A stretch of 64,000 nucleotides of DNA. Source: Pokkaliibacter plantistimulans. Lineage in GTDB: Bacteria; Pseudomonadota; Gammaproteobacteria; Pseudomonadales; Balneatricaceae. Below are positions 34,845 to 42,920 of the stretch, piece by piece (position 1 is the stretch's first letter; each line of letters starts with the position of its first letter). The translations under genes and the position numbers were made by a program. Location of the stretch: NCBI RefSeq assembly GCF_046844695.1, contig NZ_CP177354.1, forward strand, positions 5,456,001 through 5,520,000. Reading direction: 5' to 3'. The notes beneath the pieces are model-generated. The model did not search any database. It was not told the DNA's origin and saw only the letters and a list, made by a program, of their open reading frames with translations.

Positions 34845-35177
34845 ATGCAACGATGGACAGCCCCGATCCACAATCAGAACCACCGCAAACTGATGGGCTT
34901 TCACATTCTGCTGGGCATGCTCTACTTCATCACTAACGGCATCTGCCTGCTGCTGGTTGGCCCCGATGCCAGCCCCTATCTGCCCGCCATGGCGCTGACC
35001 AGTTTCTGCCTGTTCCTGCTGCACGGTCTGCTGGCCGTTGGCTGCGGCTACCGATTTGAGGCGGCCCGCAAGGCCTCGGAAGTGCTCGGTGCCTTTATGA
35101 TGATTGGCTTTCCCATCGGCACCCTGCTGGGCTATTTCCTGCTACAGCGGACGTACTGGCTGGCGCCCCGCCCCTGA
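34845..35177 (+). CDS. Small membrane protein, three predicted helices
   Basis: A 110-residue hydrophobic protein, with AAGGA eight bases before the ATG. Helices are suggested near residues 18-38, 48-68 and 80-100. No family is recognised. It lies just upstream of the siderophore acyltransferase gene but has its own gap of about 150 bp with a possible Fur site, so membership of that operon is uncertain. Confidence 0.65.
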   Translation: MQRWTAPIHNQNHRKLMGFHILLGMLYFITNGICLLLVGPDASPYLPAMALTSFCLFLLHGLLAVGCGYRFEAARKASEVLGAFMMIGFPIGTLLGYFLLQRTYWLAPRP

Positions 35178-35222
35178 AACCGGTTTATGCTCTGCTTCAC
35201 TGCCACCACAGCCGCCACAAAA

Positions 35223-35241
35223 TAAATAAAAATCACTCTCA
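35223..35241 (+). promoter_or_regulatory. Possible Fur box before the siderophore biosynthesis genes
   Basis: ATAAATAAAAATCACTCTC matches the 19-bp Fur consensus at 12 positions, with the right half (AATCACTCTC) the better. It lies about 90 bp upstream of the acyltransferase gene, where iron control would be expected. By itself the match is weak. Confidence 0.4.
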
Positions 35242-35331
35242 TCCGTCACTTAGGGCAGCCAGTTTTTATACAGGGTGATCAGGACGACGGATGTATCTGC
35301 GCTCCGCTCCGTCACCCAAGGACGGATGCCC

Positions 35332-36399
35332 ATGCCAACCACTACTCCCTCCACCGCCTTTATCAGCTACAGCAATCTGCACCTGAGCCCTCAGGCCGGT
35401 CAGTCTGAACAGTTGCAAGCCATCCATGTGCAGCAGGACGGTGCGGTCCTGCTGGTGCAGCTGCCCGCTGCGGCTGATCTGCAACGTTTTCGCTGGCAGG
35501 CAGAGCAGCTGCATGCCCCGGCCGATGCCAGCCTGGCCGCCACACTGGCCGCACTCGACTATGTGTTTGCTCAGCCTGCGGCCCCCGGCGAGGTAGTGCT
35601 GCAGACCGCTCCTGAACTGGCAGCACAGCTGCTGCGACAGGGGCTGGGCTGGCAGCAGCAGTCATCAGCGGAACAGGTGCTGCTGATAGTGGAGGCGGAA
35701 CGCTTCTGGCAGTCGCCGCTGCTATGGCTCAACCAGCCGCTGACACCGGCCTTCCCTCAGCGCTACGTCATGGATGCCAATGGCCGCCGCCATCCACTGC
35801 GTCCGCTGAAACGCAATGGCACTCTGTACCGGCGCTATATTCCCTGGCTCGGCCAGACCCTGAGCCTGCGTACGCTGGAGCTGGATGCCGACCTGCCCTG
35901 CTTCAACCGCTGGATGAACGATCCGCGGGTTGCGCATTTCTGGCAGGAACAGGGCGATATGCAGCAGCACCGCGAGTATCTGCAAAAGCAGGCAGCCGAT
36001 CCGCACAGCCAGACGCTAATCGCCTGTTTCGATGAGCAGCCCTTTGCCTATTTCGAGGTTTACTGGGCGCGCGAAGACCGCATCGCGCCCTTCTATCAGG
36101 TCGAAGATTACGACCGCGGCTGGCATCTGCTGGTCGGGGAAGACGCCTATCGTGGCCGCCCCTGGTTCAGCGCATGGTTCCCGTCCCTGCAGCATTTCCT
36201 GCTGCTGGATGACCCACGCACCCAGCGTATCGTCGCCGAGCCCCGGCACGATAACGCCCGGCTGATCGGCCATGCCCAGCAGCTGGGTTTTGCCAACCTC
36301 AAAGGTTTTGACTTCCCGCACAAGCGCGCTCAGCTGCTGATGCTGTCGCGGGAAACCTTCTTCAGTGAACAGCGCTGGCAGCCCTTGCCACCCCGTTGA
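35332..36399 (+). CDS. Siderophore N-acyltransferase, GNAT fold (IucB/AlcB type)
   Basis: A protein of about 355 residues. The C-terminal half (from about residue 180) is the AlcB/IucB-type acyltransferase domain, with MNDPRVAHFWQEQGDMQQH, CFDEQPFAYFEVYWAREDRI, GWHLLVGEDAYRGRPW and PRHDNARLIGHAQQLGF. It would acylate the N-hydroxylated side chain of ornithine or lysine using acyl-CoA, giving the hydroxamate. ATGs at 35326 and 35332 are both possible; the latter is better spaced from AAGGA. The hydroxylase gene follows 34 bp later. Confidence 0.88.
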   Translation: MPTTTPSTAFISYSNLHLSPQAGQSEQLQAIHVQQDGAVLLVQLPAAADLQRFRWQAEQLHAPADASLAATLAALDYVFAQPAAPGEVVLQTAPELAAQLLRQGLGWQQQSSAEQVLLIVEAERFWQSPLLWLNQPLTPAFPQRYVMDANGRRHPLRPLKRNGTLYRRYIPWLGQTLSLRTLELDADLPCFNRWMNDPRVAHFWQEQGDMQQHREYLQKQAADPHSQTLIACFDEQPFAYFEVYWAREDRIAPFYQVEDYDRGWHLLVGEDAYRGRPWFSAWFPSLQHFLLLDDPRTQRIVAEPRHDNARLIGHAQQLGFANLKGFDFPHKRAQLLMLSRETFFSEQRWQPLPPR

Positions 36400-36433
36400 T
36401 GCCGCCCCACCCATGACGCACAGGACTACCGCA

Positions 36434-37717
36434 ATGCATATCCATGATCTGATCGGCGTGGGCTTCGGCCCTTCCAACCTGTCACTGGCCATCGCCCTGG
36501 CCGAACTACCTCAGGCGGCTGGCACCACGCTGGACAGCTGCTTTATCGAGCGCCAGAACGACTTCGTCTGGCACGGCAACATGCTGCTGGACGGCACCAC
36601 CATGCAGGTGTCCTTCCTCAAGGATCTGGCCACCCTGCGCAACCCGGCCAGCGCCTTTACCTTTATCAACTACCTGCACCAGAACCAGCGGCTGGAAGAC
36701 TTTATCAACCTCAAGACCTTCTTCCCCAGCCGTCAGGAATTCAACCAGTACCTGACCTGGGCCGCCGACCATTTCGATCAGGATGTGCACTACGGCGAAG
36801 AGGTAGTGGAAGTCCTGCCGCAGCAGGAAGGCCGGGAAGTGGTGTGTCTGCGGGTGCGCAGTCGCGGCAGTGATGGCCGCCTCCATGAGCGTCTGACCCG
36901 CAATCTGGCACTGGGTATTGGCGGCAGCCCGCGTATTCCGGAAGAGTTCAGAGGGCTGGCTGGCCATCCGCAGGTGTTCCACTCTTCCCGCTACCTGCAG
37001 CAGGTTGCCGCCCTGCCATCACGTCCGTTACGTATTGCCGTGGTGGGCGCCGGTCAGAGCGCGGCGGAAATCTTTATGGATCTGCACAGTCGCCATCCGG
37101 GGTATCAGGTCGATCTGATCAGCCGCTCCCGCGCGCTCAAGCCCGCCGATGACAGCCCCTTCGTCAATGAAGTGTTCAACCCCAGCTACACCGACTTTAT
37201 CTACGCCAGTGCCGAAGAAGACCGCAGCCAGCTGCTCACCGAGTTCAGCAACACCAACTATGCGGTGGTCGATCTGCCACTGATCGAGCAGATCTATCAG
37301 ACCCTGTATCTGCAGAAGGTCAGCAGCCAGCAGCGTCATCGTTACCTGCGCTGCCATGGCATTGCGCAGGCAGAAGCCCATGGCGATCAGCTGGCCCTGA
37401 CCCTGCATGATCAGGACAGCGGCACCTTCTTCCGTCAGGACTATGATGCGGTGATTCTCGCCACCGGCTTCCAGCGTCAGGCCCATCATCAGCTGCTGGC
37501 ACCGCTGGCCGACTGGCTCGACAGCAACCAGACCGACCGCTACTACCGTGTGGCTACCCGCCCGCACTTCCTGCCGCAGATCTTCCTGCAGGGCTGCAGC
37601 GAAAACACCCACGGCCTGAGTGACACCCTGCTGTCGGTGCTGGCCATTCGCTCAGCGGAAATCCGCGATGCGTTGCTGCCCGAACTGCAGCGCCCCAGCC
37701 GCAAGGCGTATGCCTGA
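36434..37717 (+). CDS. L-ornithine N5-monooxygenase, PvdA-like
   Basis: A 427-residue flavin N-hydroxylase. The FAD motif GVGFGPSNLSLAIAL starts at residue 7 and the NADPH motif VGAGQSAAEIFMDL is present. The substrate region SFLKDLATLRNP, LKPADDSPFVNEVF and NTNYAVVDLPLIEQIY closely follow PvdA, favouring ornithine over lysine. The C-terminal ATGF and HGLSDTLLSVL motifs are intact. It makes N5-hydroxyornithine, the committed step of the hydroxamate siderophore. The ATG at 36434 is the natural start; in-frame sequence from 36365 overlaps the acyltransferase gene. Confidence 0.93.
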   Translation: MHIHDLIGVGFGPSNLSLAIALAELPQAAGTTLDSCFIERQNDFVWHGNMLLDGTTMQVSFLKDLATLRNPASAFTFINYLHQNQRLEDFINLKTFFPSRQEFNQYLTWAADHFDQDVHYGEEVVEVLPQQEGREVVCLRVRSRGSDGRLHERLTRNLALGIGGSPRIPEEFRGLAGHPQVFHSSRYLQQVAALPSRPLRIAVVGAGQSAAEIFMDLHSRHPGYQVDLISRSRALKPADDSPFVNEVFNPSYTDFIYASAEEDRSQLLTEFSNTNYAVVDLPLIEQIYQTLYLQKVSSQQRHRYLRCHGIAQAEAHGDQLALTLHDQDSGTFFRQDYDAVILATGFQRQAHHQLLAPLADWLDSNQTDRYYRVATRPHFLPQIFLQGCSENTHGLSDTLLSVLAIRSAEIRDALLPELQRPSRKAYA

Positions 37718-37787
37718 ACCACCCGGTACGTCTTCACGATTTCAGCCAGCGATAATTTCAGCCAGTACAGCAGGAGCACTGACGCCC

Positions 37788-38741
37788 ATGGCCCTCCACC
37801 CTGAAATAGAAGCCTTTCTGGAGCTGATTGAGCTTGGCACCCTCAACGGTACGCGCAAGCCAATGGAACAGCAGACACCGGAGCGTGCCCGTCAGGAGTT
37901 CGACAACGCCTCGGCCCTGCTCGACCAGCCGCCCAAAGCCATGGCCAGCGTGGAAAACCTGAGCATCCGCAGCCGCGACGGTGCCGGGTTGCCGCTGCGC
38001 CTGTATCGCCCGCTGGCAACCACCGCCAGCAGCCCGGTGCTGCTGTATCTGCACGGCGGCGGTTACTGTGTGGGCAGCCTCGACTCCCACGATATTCTCT
38101 GCCGTGCGCTGGCCAGCTATTCCGGTTTTGCCGTGCTGGCGGTGGGCTATCGCCTGGCACCGGAGCACCGCTTTCCGACGGCGTTCAATGATGTGGTGGA
38201 TGTGTATCAGTGGCTGCAGCAACACGGCAGCCAGGCAGCGCTCGACCCGACCCGTATTGCCGTTGGCGGCGACAGCGCCGGTGGCACGCTGGCCACCGCC
38301 CTGTGCCTGCAGGCTCGTGAACAGCACGACTGGCACCCTCCCGTCACTCAGGTGCTGATCTATCCGGTGACCGCTGCCGAGATGAACAGCGCCTCTCATC
38401 AGCGCTATGCCGAAGGCCATCTGCTGGAAGCCAGCACGCTACGATGGTTCTACGATAACTATCTGAACCAGCCGGGCGAACGCCATGACTGGCGCTTTGC
38501 CCCCTCACAGGCGCAGGATCTGCGCCAGCTGCCACCGGCGCTGGTGATCGTCGCCGAGTGTGATCCACTGGCCGACGAAGCGCAGGACTATGCCCGCCAG
38601 CTCCAGCAGGCAGGTAATAAGGTGGAGTGCCGGGTTTACGCGGGCATGACCCATGACTTTATCCGCATGGGCAATATGGTGGAGGAAGCCGAGCAGGTGC
38701 AGCGTTTGATTGGGGAGTGGTTGCAGAAGAGGGTGAGTTAG
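37788..38741 (+). CDS. Alpha/beta hydrolase fold-3 (hormone-sensitive-lipase-like esterase)
   Basis: A 317-residue esterase. The oxyanion motif LYLHGGGYCVGS and nucleophile elbow GGDSAGG are intact, with the acid in ECDPLADEA and histidine in GMTHDFIRM. AGGAG lies 11 bases before the ATG at 37788. Its place at the end of the hydroxamate operon suggests either siderophore hydrolysis for iron release or a maturation step, but fold-3 esterases have many substrates. Confidence 0.82.
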   Translation: MALHPEIEAFLELIELGTLNGTRKPMEQQTPERARQEFDNASALLDQPPKAMASVENLSIRSRDGAGLPLRLYRPLATTASSPVLLYLHGGGYCVGSLDSHDILCRALASYSGFAVLAVGYRLAPEHRFPTAFNDVVDVYQWLQQHGSQAALDPTRIAVGGDSAGGTLATALCLQAREQHDWHPPVTQVLIYPVTAAEMNSASHQRYAEGHLLEASTLRWFYDNYLNQPGERHDWRFAPSQAQDLRQLPPALVIVAECDPLADEAQDYARQLQQAGNKVECRVYAGMTHDFIRMGNMVEEAEQVQRLIGEWLQKRVS

Positions 38742-38757
38742 CCGCCAGCTGACTCAG

Positions 38758-38828
38758 CCTACAACGCCGCCTCTGCGGCAAATTTGGAGCGCAGCGGAAA
38801 ATTTGTCCGACAGCAGCGATTTGTTAAG
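38758..38828 (-). repeat. attC-like site A (integron recombination site)
   Basis: Read on the minus strand it begins CTTAACAAATCGCTGC, overlapping the stop codon of the nuclease gene, and ends AGGCGGCGTTGTAGG. The CGCTGC and GCGGCG arms pair with one T-G wobble. The middle is an imperfect dyad (CAAATTT/AAATTTG). It shares AAATTTGGAGCGCAGCG and TGTCCGACAGCAGCG with site B at 52340-52412. Orientation matches the upstream gene, as in a gene cassette. Confidence 0.65.
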
Positions 38829-39378
38829 AGAGTAACTGACCAATTGTCTGCTCTTGGATTTGTTGTCCGCATTTAGGAACAGCCATAATGATGACCTCGG
38901 GGTCTAGCTCACGCCCCTCATCTCTAGCCCTTTTAATATGCTTAAACACCCTATTAATTCCTGAGTTTATGCAAAGGAATACGCCGACTTGAAAGTGATA
39001 GCTGCGTTTTAATTCACTTAACTTTTCTAGGTCATCTAGACAGGCTGCATAGCCAACATTTGGTGTTACTTTTACTTCTACAACAGCTATCTGATTAGCT
39101 GCTGTATTAGGCTCGTGGAGTATAAAATCTGGCGACCGCTGATTACCAAGTGGATAAACCCCTATATTTTCTGCATCAGCATGATTAAGTACAACTTTAA
39201 CAATCTCTGAATGTAAGTATAAATGGGGATGGGTAGAGTTTAGTTGCCTATGAAACATTGCCACACGAAGAAAGTGATATAGCTCATAGCAATAAACTCT
39301 TTCTGAATATCCGTAGTAACCAGGGCCAACACTGCCTATTGCATATCGTAGAAAATCTAGAAATTCTCTCGGATTCAT
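38824..39378 (-). CDS. Lone PD-(D/E)XK nuclease-like protein, cassette gene
   Basis: A 184-residue protein, AT-rich compared with its neighbours. A nuclease-like core is visible: an upstream glutamate in YCYELYHFLR, then RSPDFILHEP and AVVEVKVTP, which give the D...ExK pattern of the PD-(D/E)XK fold. The rest has no recognised domain. Its stop codon lies inside attC-like site A, the usual layout of an integron cassette. A single-gene defence or restriction-like role is possible but only inferred. Confidence 0.65.
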   Translation of the reverse strand: MNPREFLDFLRYAIGSVGPGYYGYSERVYCYELYHFLRVAMFHRQLNSTHPHLYLHSEIVKVVLNHADAENIGVYPLGNQRSPDFILHEPNTAANQIAVVEVKVTPNVGYAACLDDLEKLSELKRSYHFQVGVFLCINSGINRVFKHIKRARDEGRELDPEVIIMAVPKCGQQIQEQTIGQLLS

Positions 39379-39400
39379 CCTTACCCCTTAACAGACAGAT

Positions 39401-39426
39401 TGAAGGGCATCCATGGATGCCCTTCA
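39401..39426. terminator. Perfect 26-bp palindrome between cassette gene and ankyrin gene
   Basis: The arms run TGAAGGGCATCCA (39401-39413) and its exact complement (39414-39426). It lies 15 bases after the ankyrin gene stop, suiting a terminator though no T-tract follows. Flanking GCGTTATC and CTTAACAG make a degenerate short attC an alternative reading. Confidence 0.55.
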
Positions 39427-39441
39427 GCGTTATCAGTCAGC

Positions 39442-39969
39442 TCATTTTTTCAACAGTGCCAGCACAGCAGAAAAGTCCATATCAGGGCGATTTCTCTGGC
39501 TTTGCTCTACCAGAGCCAGTGCAGTGCGGCCCTGCGCATCTTCCGCCAGCGGGTTGGCTCCCAGTGACAACAACAGGCTCACCATCGCCGTTTCATTACC
39601 TATGGCAGCACCCTGTAATGCCGTTAGCCCGGTGCCGGTCTGCTGGTCTTTTGCATCGAGATCCAGACCCTGCTGTTGATACTCCTGCAATAATCTTCTG
39701 GCCTCCGCTTGATCTGGCAAAGCCGCCAGATAACGTGCTCCGGCCTGCTGATTGAGGTCAGCAATCTCTTCTGCCGACGGATGGAAGTAATGCAGTGACT
39801 GGACTGCCAGCCACTTCATTGGCGCAGGTGTCGGCTCTAGCGATGCTTCTGCTACCAGAGCCAGCGGTGAGGTCTGCGCATACCGGTACACCACCATGGC
39901 GATGGAAATACCGAGCAAGACCAGGAGTACTATCAGAACTTTCGTGATGGGTTTCATCAGCATATTCAC
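39442..39969 (-). CDS. Membrane-anchored ankyrin repeat protein
   Basis: A 175-residue protein with one N-terminal helix (KVLIVLLVLLGISIAMVVY) and a periplasmic C-terminal region with two ankyrin-like repeats (TGLTALQGAAIGNETAMVSL and LGANPLAEDAQGRTAL). Ankyrin repeats mediate protein binding. Its start overlaps the stop of the upstream gene at 39966-40445 (ATGA), so the two act together, possibly as a toxin/immunity-like or inhibitor pair; this is inference. Confidence 0.75.
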   Translation of the reverse strand: MNMLMKPITKVLIVLLVLLGISIAMVVYRYAQTSPLALVAEASLEPTPAPMKWLAVQSLHYFHPSAEEIADLNQQAGARYLAALPDQAEARRLLQEYQQQGLDLDAKDQQTGTGLTALQGAAIGNETAMVSLLLSLGANPLAEDAQGRTALALVEQSQRNRPDMDFSAVLALLKK

Positions 39970-40445
39970 GCCCAGACAGTGCTACAGGAGGATTTGTTAA
40001 AGGCCACTGTATTTCTTGCGGAGTCAGACACCTGAGCCAATCCGTTCAGATACATATCCAGCTGAGTCTTTTGTTTGAGCGCTATGGCAGAGCGAACCGT
40101 CTCATAGACTTTGGCATCCAGAAGGTCTTTCTGTTGCGCATGTTTCCACCAGTGCCTGACGTTCTTCTTCACCAGCTTGGTCACCAGACTTTTAATGCTG
40201 CTCCCCGGTTTACGCTTGATCAGCACATTCACCAGAATGTCGATATAGCCCATCGCATAGGAGGCATCGACAGCGACAATAAGCAGCCCCTGGGCAAACT
40301 CTCTTACGGAATCGGTAATAGCCAGATGGTCGATGGCGGTCGTCTGGCGAGGCCAGAAGAAGGCGAGAATTTCCCGTGTATCGGCGGCGTCAAAAACAAG
40401 ATCAGCAGCCGCAATTTTTGGCAGAACAAAAGTAACAGAACCCAT
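39966..40445 (-). CDS. Unknown protein coupled to the ankyrin gene
   Basis: A 159-residue protein with no recognised domain and no obvious signal peptide. The middle has a hydrophobic stretch (AQGLLIVAVDASYAMGYIDI) and the later part is basic and helical (LVTKLVKKNVRHWWKHAQQK). The ATG at 40445 gives MGSVTFVLPKIAA. A 4-base overlap with the ankyrin gene shows translational coupling. It may be an effector neutralised by the ankyrin protein, but nothing in the sequence proves this. Confidence 0.6.
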   Translation of the reverse strand: MGSVTFVLPKIAAADLVFDAADTREILAFFWPRQTTAIDHLAITDSVREFAQGLLIVAVDASYAMGYIDILVNVLIKRKPGSSIKSLVTKLVKKNVRHWWKHAQQKDLLDAKVYETVRSAIALKQKTQLDMYLNGLAQVSDSARNTVAFNKSSCSTVWA

Positions 40446-40642
40446 TTCATCACTCCCTTGTGATATCGAGACACCTTGCGACTACATCCTCTGCAAGCGG
40501 GCCGTAGGTTAATCAACGCATCTGGTGAGCGCAACCCAGCCACAACGTGCCTGAGTGGTTAAGCGCATGTACGCAGGACGGGAGTAAAGGACAGGGTAAG
40601 GCGGGAACAACGATATTGAGGGGGCGTAAGAGCAACTCAGCA

Positions 40643-41005
40643 TCACACACTATGCATCACCAGATAGTGCTGGCGAATATAGTCCAGGGCCACAGTCACC
40701 GGATCCTGGTCGTACCAGTCGCCGATCTCGATATGGCTGTCGGTGTCCCAGATGCAGATCATTTCAATATCGCCATCGAGCTGGATGGCGAATTCCGTCT
40801 GCAGGCCTTTGCAGATGGCAAAGGCATCCAGCGCAAAAGGGCTGTTACTGCGGTAATAGAAACGTAAACCGGCAAACACGCCCGGCATACGCAGCTGCAA
40901 CTGCTCAAACAGCCCGACGCCAAAGCCCGGATAACGCCTGCGCATGGCTTCGTAACTTTCCTGCTCGTACTCGCCCTGAAAATCGCTCTGCAATAAAGAA
41001 GTCAT
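40643..41005 (-). CDS. Conserved hypothetical protein, 120 residues
   Basis: A soluble acidic protein (MTSLLQSDFQGEYEQESYEA at the start; ICIWDTDSHIEIGDWYDQDP near the end) without a known domain. It resembles the small single-domain proteins often found in immunity or effector loci, but no match is recognised. AGGAG lies seven bases before the ATG at 41005. It stands alone, followed leftward by a 197-bp gap. Confidence 0.6.
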   Translation of the reverse strand: MTSLLQSDFQGEYEQESYEAMRRRYPGFGVGLFEQLQLRMPGVFAGLRFYYRSNSPFALDAFAICKGLQTEFAIQLDGDIEMICIWDTDSHIEIGDWYDQDPVTVALDYIRQHYLVMHSV

Positions 41006-41145
41006 GGATTACTCCTGTTATCCCGATCGCCGCCCTTACGTACGTCCCTTCGGAATAGCCAAGCAACATCCCTGCCTGAATGAGCTGACCGGCGTCAGCT
41101 CATGATTCCCTGTGTCTGATACCACCTAATGAGAAATCACCGCCA

Positions 41146-41287
41146 ACAGGTCGTTGAAAATCTATCTGCGTTGCCGAATACCGCGTCAAAAACAGGCTCA
41201 AAATGCTCATTTAGTTCACTAAACTCCGCTTTTTCGCCTGTTTTTTCCTTGTCTCGGCTACCTCGATAACGTTTTTCAACAGCCTGC
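41146..41287 (-). repeat. 142-bp MITE-like element, copy 2
   Basis: Same length as copy 1 (34663-34804) and in opposite orientation, with long identical blocks such as GACGCGGTATTCGGCAACGC and GCGGAGTTTAGTGA. Its ends are ACAGGTCGTTGAAAA (41146-41160) and TTTTCAACAGCCTGC (41273-41287). The right end touches the last base of the YecD-like stop codon. Confidence 0.8.
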
Positions 41288-41853
41288 TAAACCAGCTTGA
41301 TATCCTCTGCTCGGGTCACTCGGGCAATACGCGGGAAAACATGGTCAATCACCATGGTATGCAGTTCCGCGTTACTGCTGGTGCAGCCGTCCTCCACGAT
41401 CACCACGTTATAGCCCAGCTCCCAGGCATGACGGGCGGTAGATTCCACGCCGAAGTTGGTGGCAATCCCCGCCAGCACAATGGTTCTGATACCACGGCGG
41501 CGCAGTTGCAGGTCCAGCTCAGTGCCGGTAAATGCACCCCACTGGTGCTTGGTAATCAGCAGATCCCCCGGCTCCTCCAGCCCCTCCGCCAGCTCACTCC
41601 ATTCTGCTGGCAATCCGCCCTCGGGGCGCTGCGACGGACGATCCGTCAGCCCGGTCGGCATATCGGCAAAGTCATCAGCCCAGGCCACATTGACCAGCAC
41701 CACCGGGGCACCCGCCGTACGAAACTGTCTGGCCAGATCCCTGCCAGTGACAAAGACATCCATGGCGTCATGGGGTTCGGTCTGCATGGCCAGAATGCCT
41801 TTCTGCAGATCGATCAGCACCAGCGCGGTCGAAGGGGCGTCAAGGTAAGTCAT
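41287..41853 (-). CDS. Isochorismatase-family protein, YecD-like, lacking the catalytic Cys
   Basis: A 188-residue protein. The family aspartate is in LVLIDLQKGIL and the lysine in LITKHQWGAF. Where cysteine hydrolases read TN.CVESTAR, this protein has TNFGVESTARHAWELGYNVV, with Gly in place of the nucleophile. E. coli YecD has the same change. It is therefore probably not a classical cysteine hydrolase; its role is unknown. The stop codon overlaps the edge of the 142-bp repeat. Confidence 0.8.
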   Translation of the reverse strand: MTYLDAPSTALVLIDLQKGILAMQTEPHDAMDVFVTGRDLARQFRTAGAPVVLVNVAWADDFADMPTGLTDRPSQRPEGGLPAEWSELAEGLEEPGDLLITKHQWGAFTGTELDLQLRRRGIRTIVLAGIATNFGVESTARHAWELGYNVVIVEDGCTSSNAELHTMVIDHVFPRIARVTRAEDIKLV

Positions 41854-42060
41854 GGCGTACTCCTGCCAGTCAGCAACAAAAGAAAAAGCTGGAAAAGGTT
41901 GTAGCGGTATCTGTTAGCGCAAACAAGAGGCGCCGCACCCTGTTGCGGCGGCAAACGGCAAAACTGCCGGGAAATGTGGTCTAATACCGCGCGCCGCTGC
42001 CGCATCACTGCGGCAGGCATTGAGAAATGACTCTCACCTTACAAGCAAAAGGACATCGCT

Positions 42061-42846
42061 ATGCGTCGCCATCTACTGGCTATGACCGTTGCAGCTACCC
42101 TGCTGGCCGGTTGCTCCGAACATGATCTCCCCTACTATCAGTCTCATCTGGATGAAGCCCAGACCAAGGTCAACGAGTGTAAGGATGCGCTCAAGACGGC
42201 CTTTGTCGCTCAGGACAAGGACGCCCTGAAAAAAGTGGCTGAGGATGGGGAATGCCGGGCTGCCGATCAGGCCCGGCGCGAATACCAGCAACAGCTGGCC
42301 GAGCAGGAACGGACCCTGCGGGAAGAAGAAGCGAAAAAGCAGAAAGCGGAAGCCGAGCGGCAATATGCGGCGGATTACGAGCAGGCCAAAACCGATCTGG
42401 CCGGGCTCAGCGATGACGCGTTTTTCGATTACAGCAAGCAATGCAAACTGGTCATCTTTGGTCAGCCCAGCGCACAGTGTAAAGCCTTCACGGAGCTGGA
42501 ACCCGCACGTACAGAAGCGGCGGTGGTGGCATTGATCACCCGCTTCCCCAAAGAACAGCTGATCACCTACAAGAAAGACCACTGTCAGGGCATCAACTTC
42601 AGCGAAAGCCAGTGTCAGCTGTCAGAAAAGGCGGTGGATAAGCAGCACGACGATCAGATTGCGCTCTATCTGAATAACCGCGACCAGCTCAAAACAGACT
42701 TCAACAGCTGCAACGAGCAGATCACCCAGCTCAAGAAAGAGCGCAAATACGATGAGTCTTCCGAGTTCGCCCACACCTACCAATGCAAACTGGCACTGGA
42801 AGCGGCAGGACATATGAAGGTGTATGGCTACGGCAAGCCGCTGTAA
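42061..42846 (+). CDS. Lipoprotein with coiled-coil region
   Basis: A 261-residue protein with a lipobox (TLLAGCSEHD, Cys near residue 19). Residues 70-110 are strongly charged and helical (LAEQERTLREEEAKKQKAEA), suggesting a coiled coil. Cysteines are spaced through the mature part (VNECKD, DGECRA, SKQCKL, SAQCKA), hinting at disulfides in the periplasm. No family is recognised. A GC-rich hairpin follows at 42862-42887. Confidence 0.72.
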   Translation: MRRHLLAMTVAATLLAGCSEHDLPYYQSHLDEAQTKVNECKDALKTAFVAQDKDALKKVAEDGECRAADQARREYQQQLAEQERTLREEEAKKQKAEAERQYAADYEQAKTDLAGLSDDAFFDYSKQCKLVIFGQPSAQCKAFTELEPARTEAAVVALITRFPKEQLITYKKDHCQGINFSESQCQLSEKAVDKQHDDQIALYLNNRDQLKTDFNSCNEQITQLKKERKYDESSEFAHTYQCKLALEAAGHMKVYGYGKPL

Positions 42847-42861
42847 GCACGGTACATCGTC

Positions 42862-42887
42862 GCTGCGGGTAAGGCACTGCCCGCAGC
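42862..42887 (+). terminator. Hairpin after the coiled-coil lipoprotein
   Basis: GCTGCGGG (42862-42869) pairs with CCCGCAGC (42880-42887) over a 10-base loop, 16 bases past the stop. Only TT follows, so termination efficiency is doubtful. Confidence 0.45.
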
Positions 42888-42920
42888 CTTCAGGACTTAT
42901 CCCATCAAGGAACAGATGCA

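Noticed and set aside
39401..39426. Reading the perfect palindrome as a full attC
   Set aside because: The stem has no extrahelical base and the element is too short; a terminator explains it better, though the flanking cores keep the idea open.
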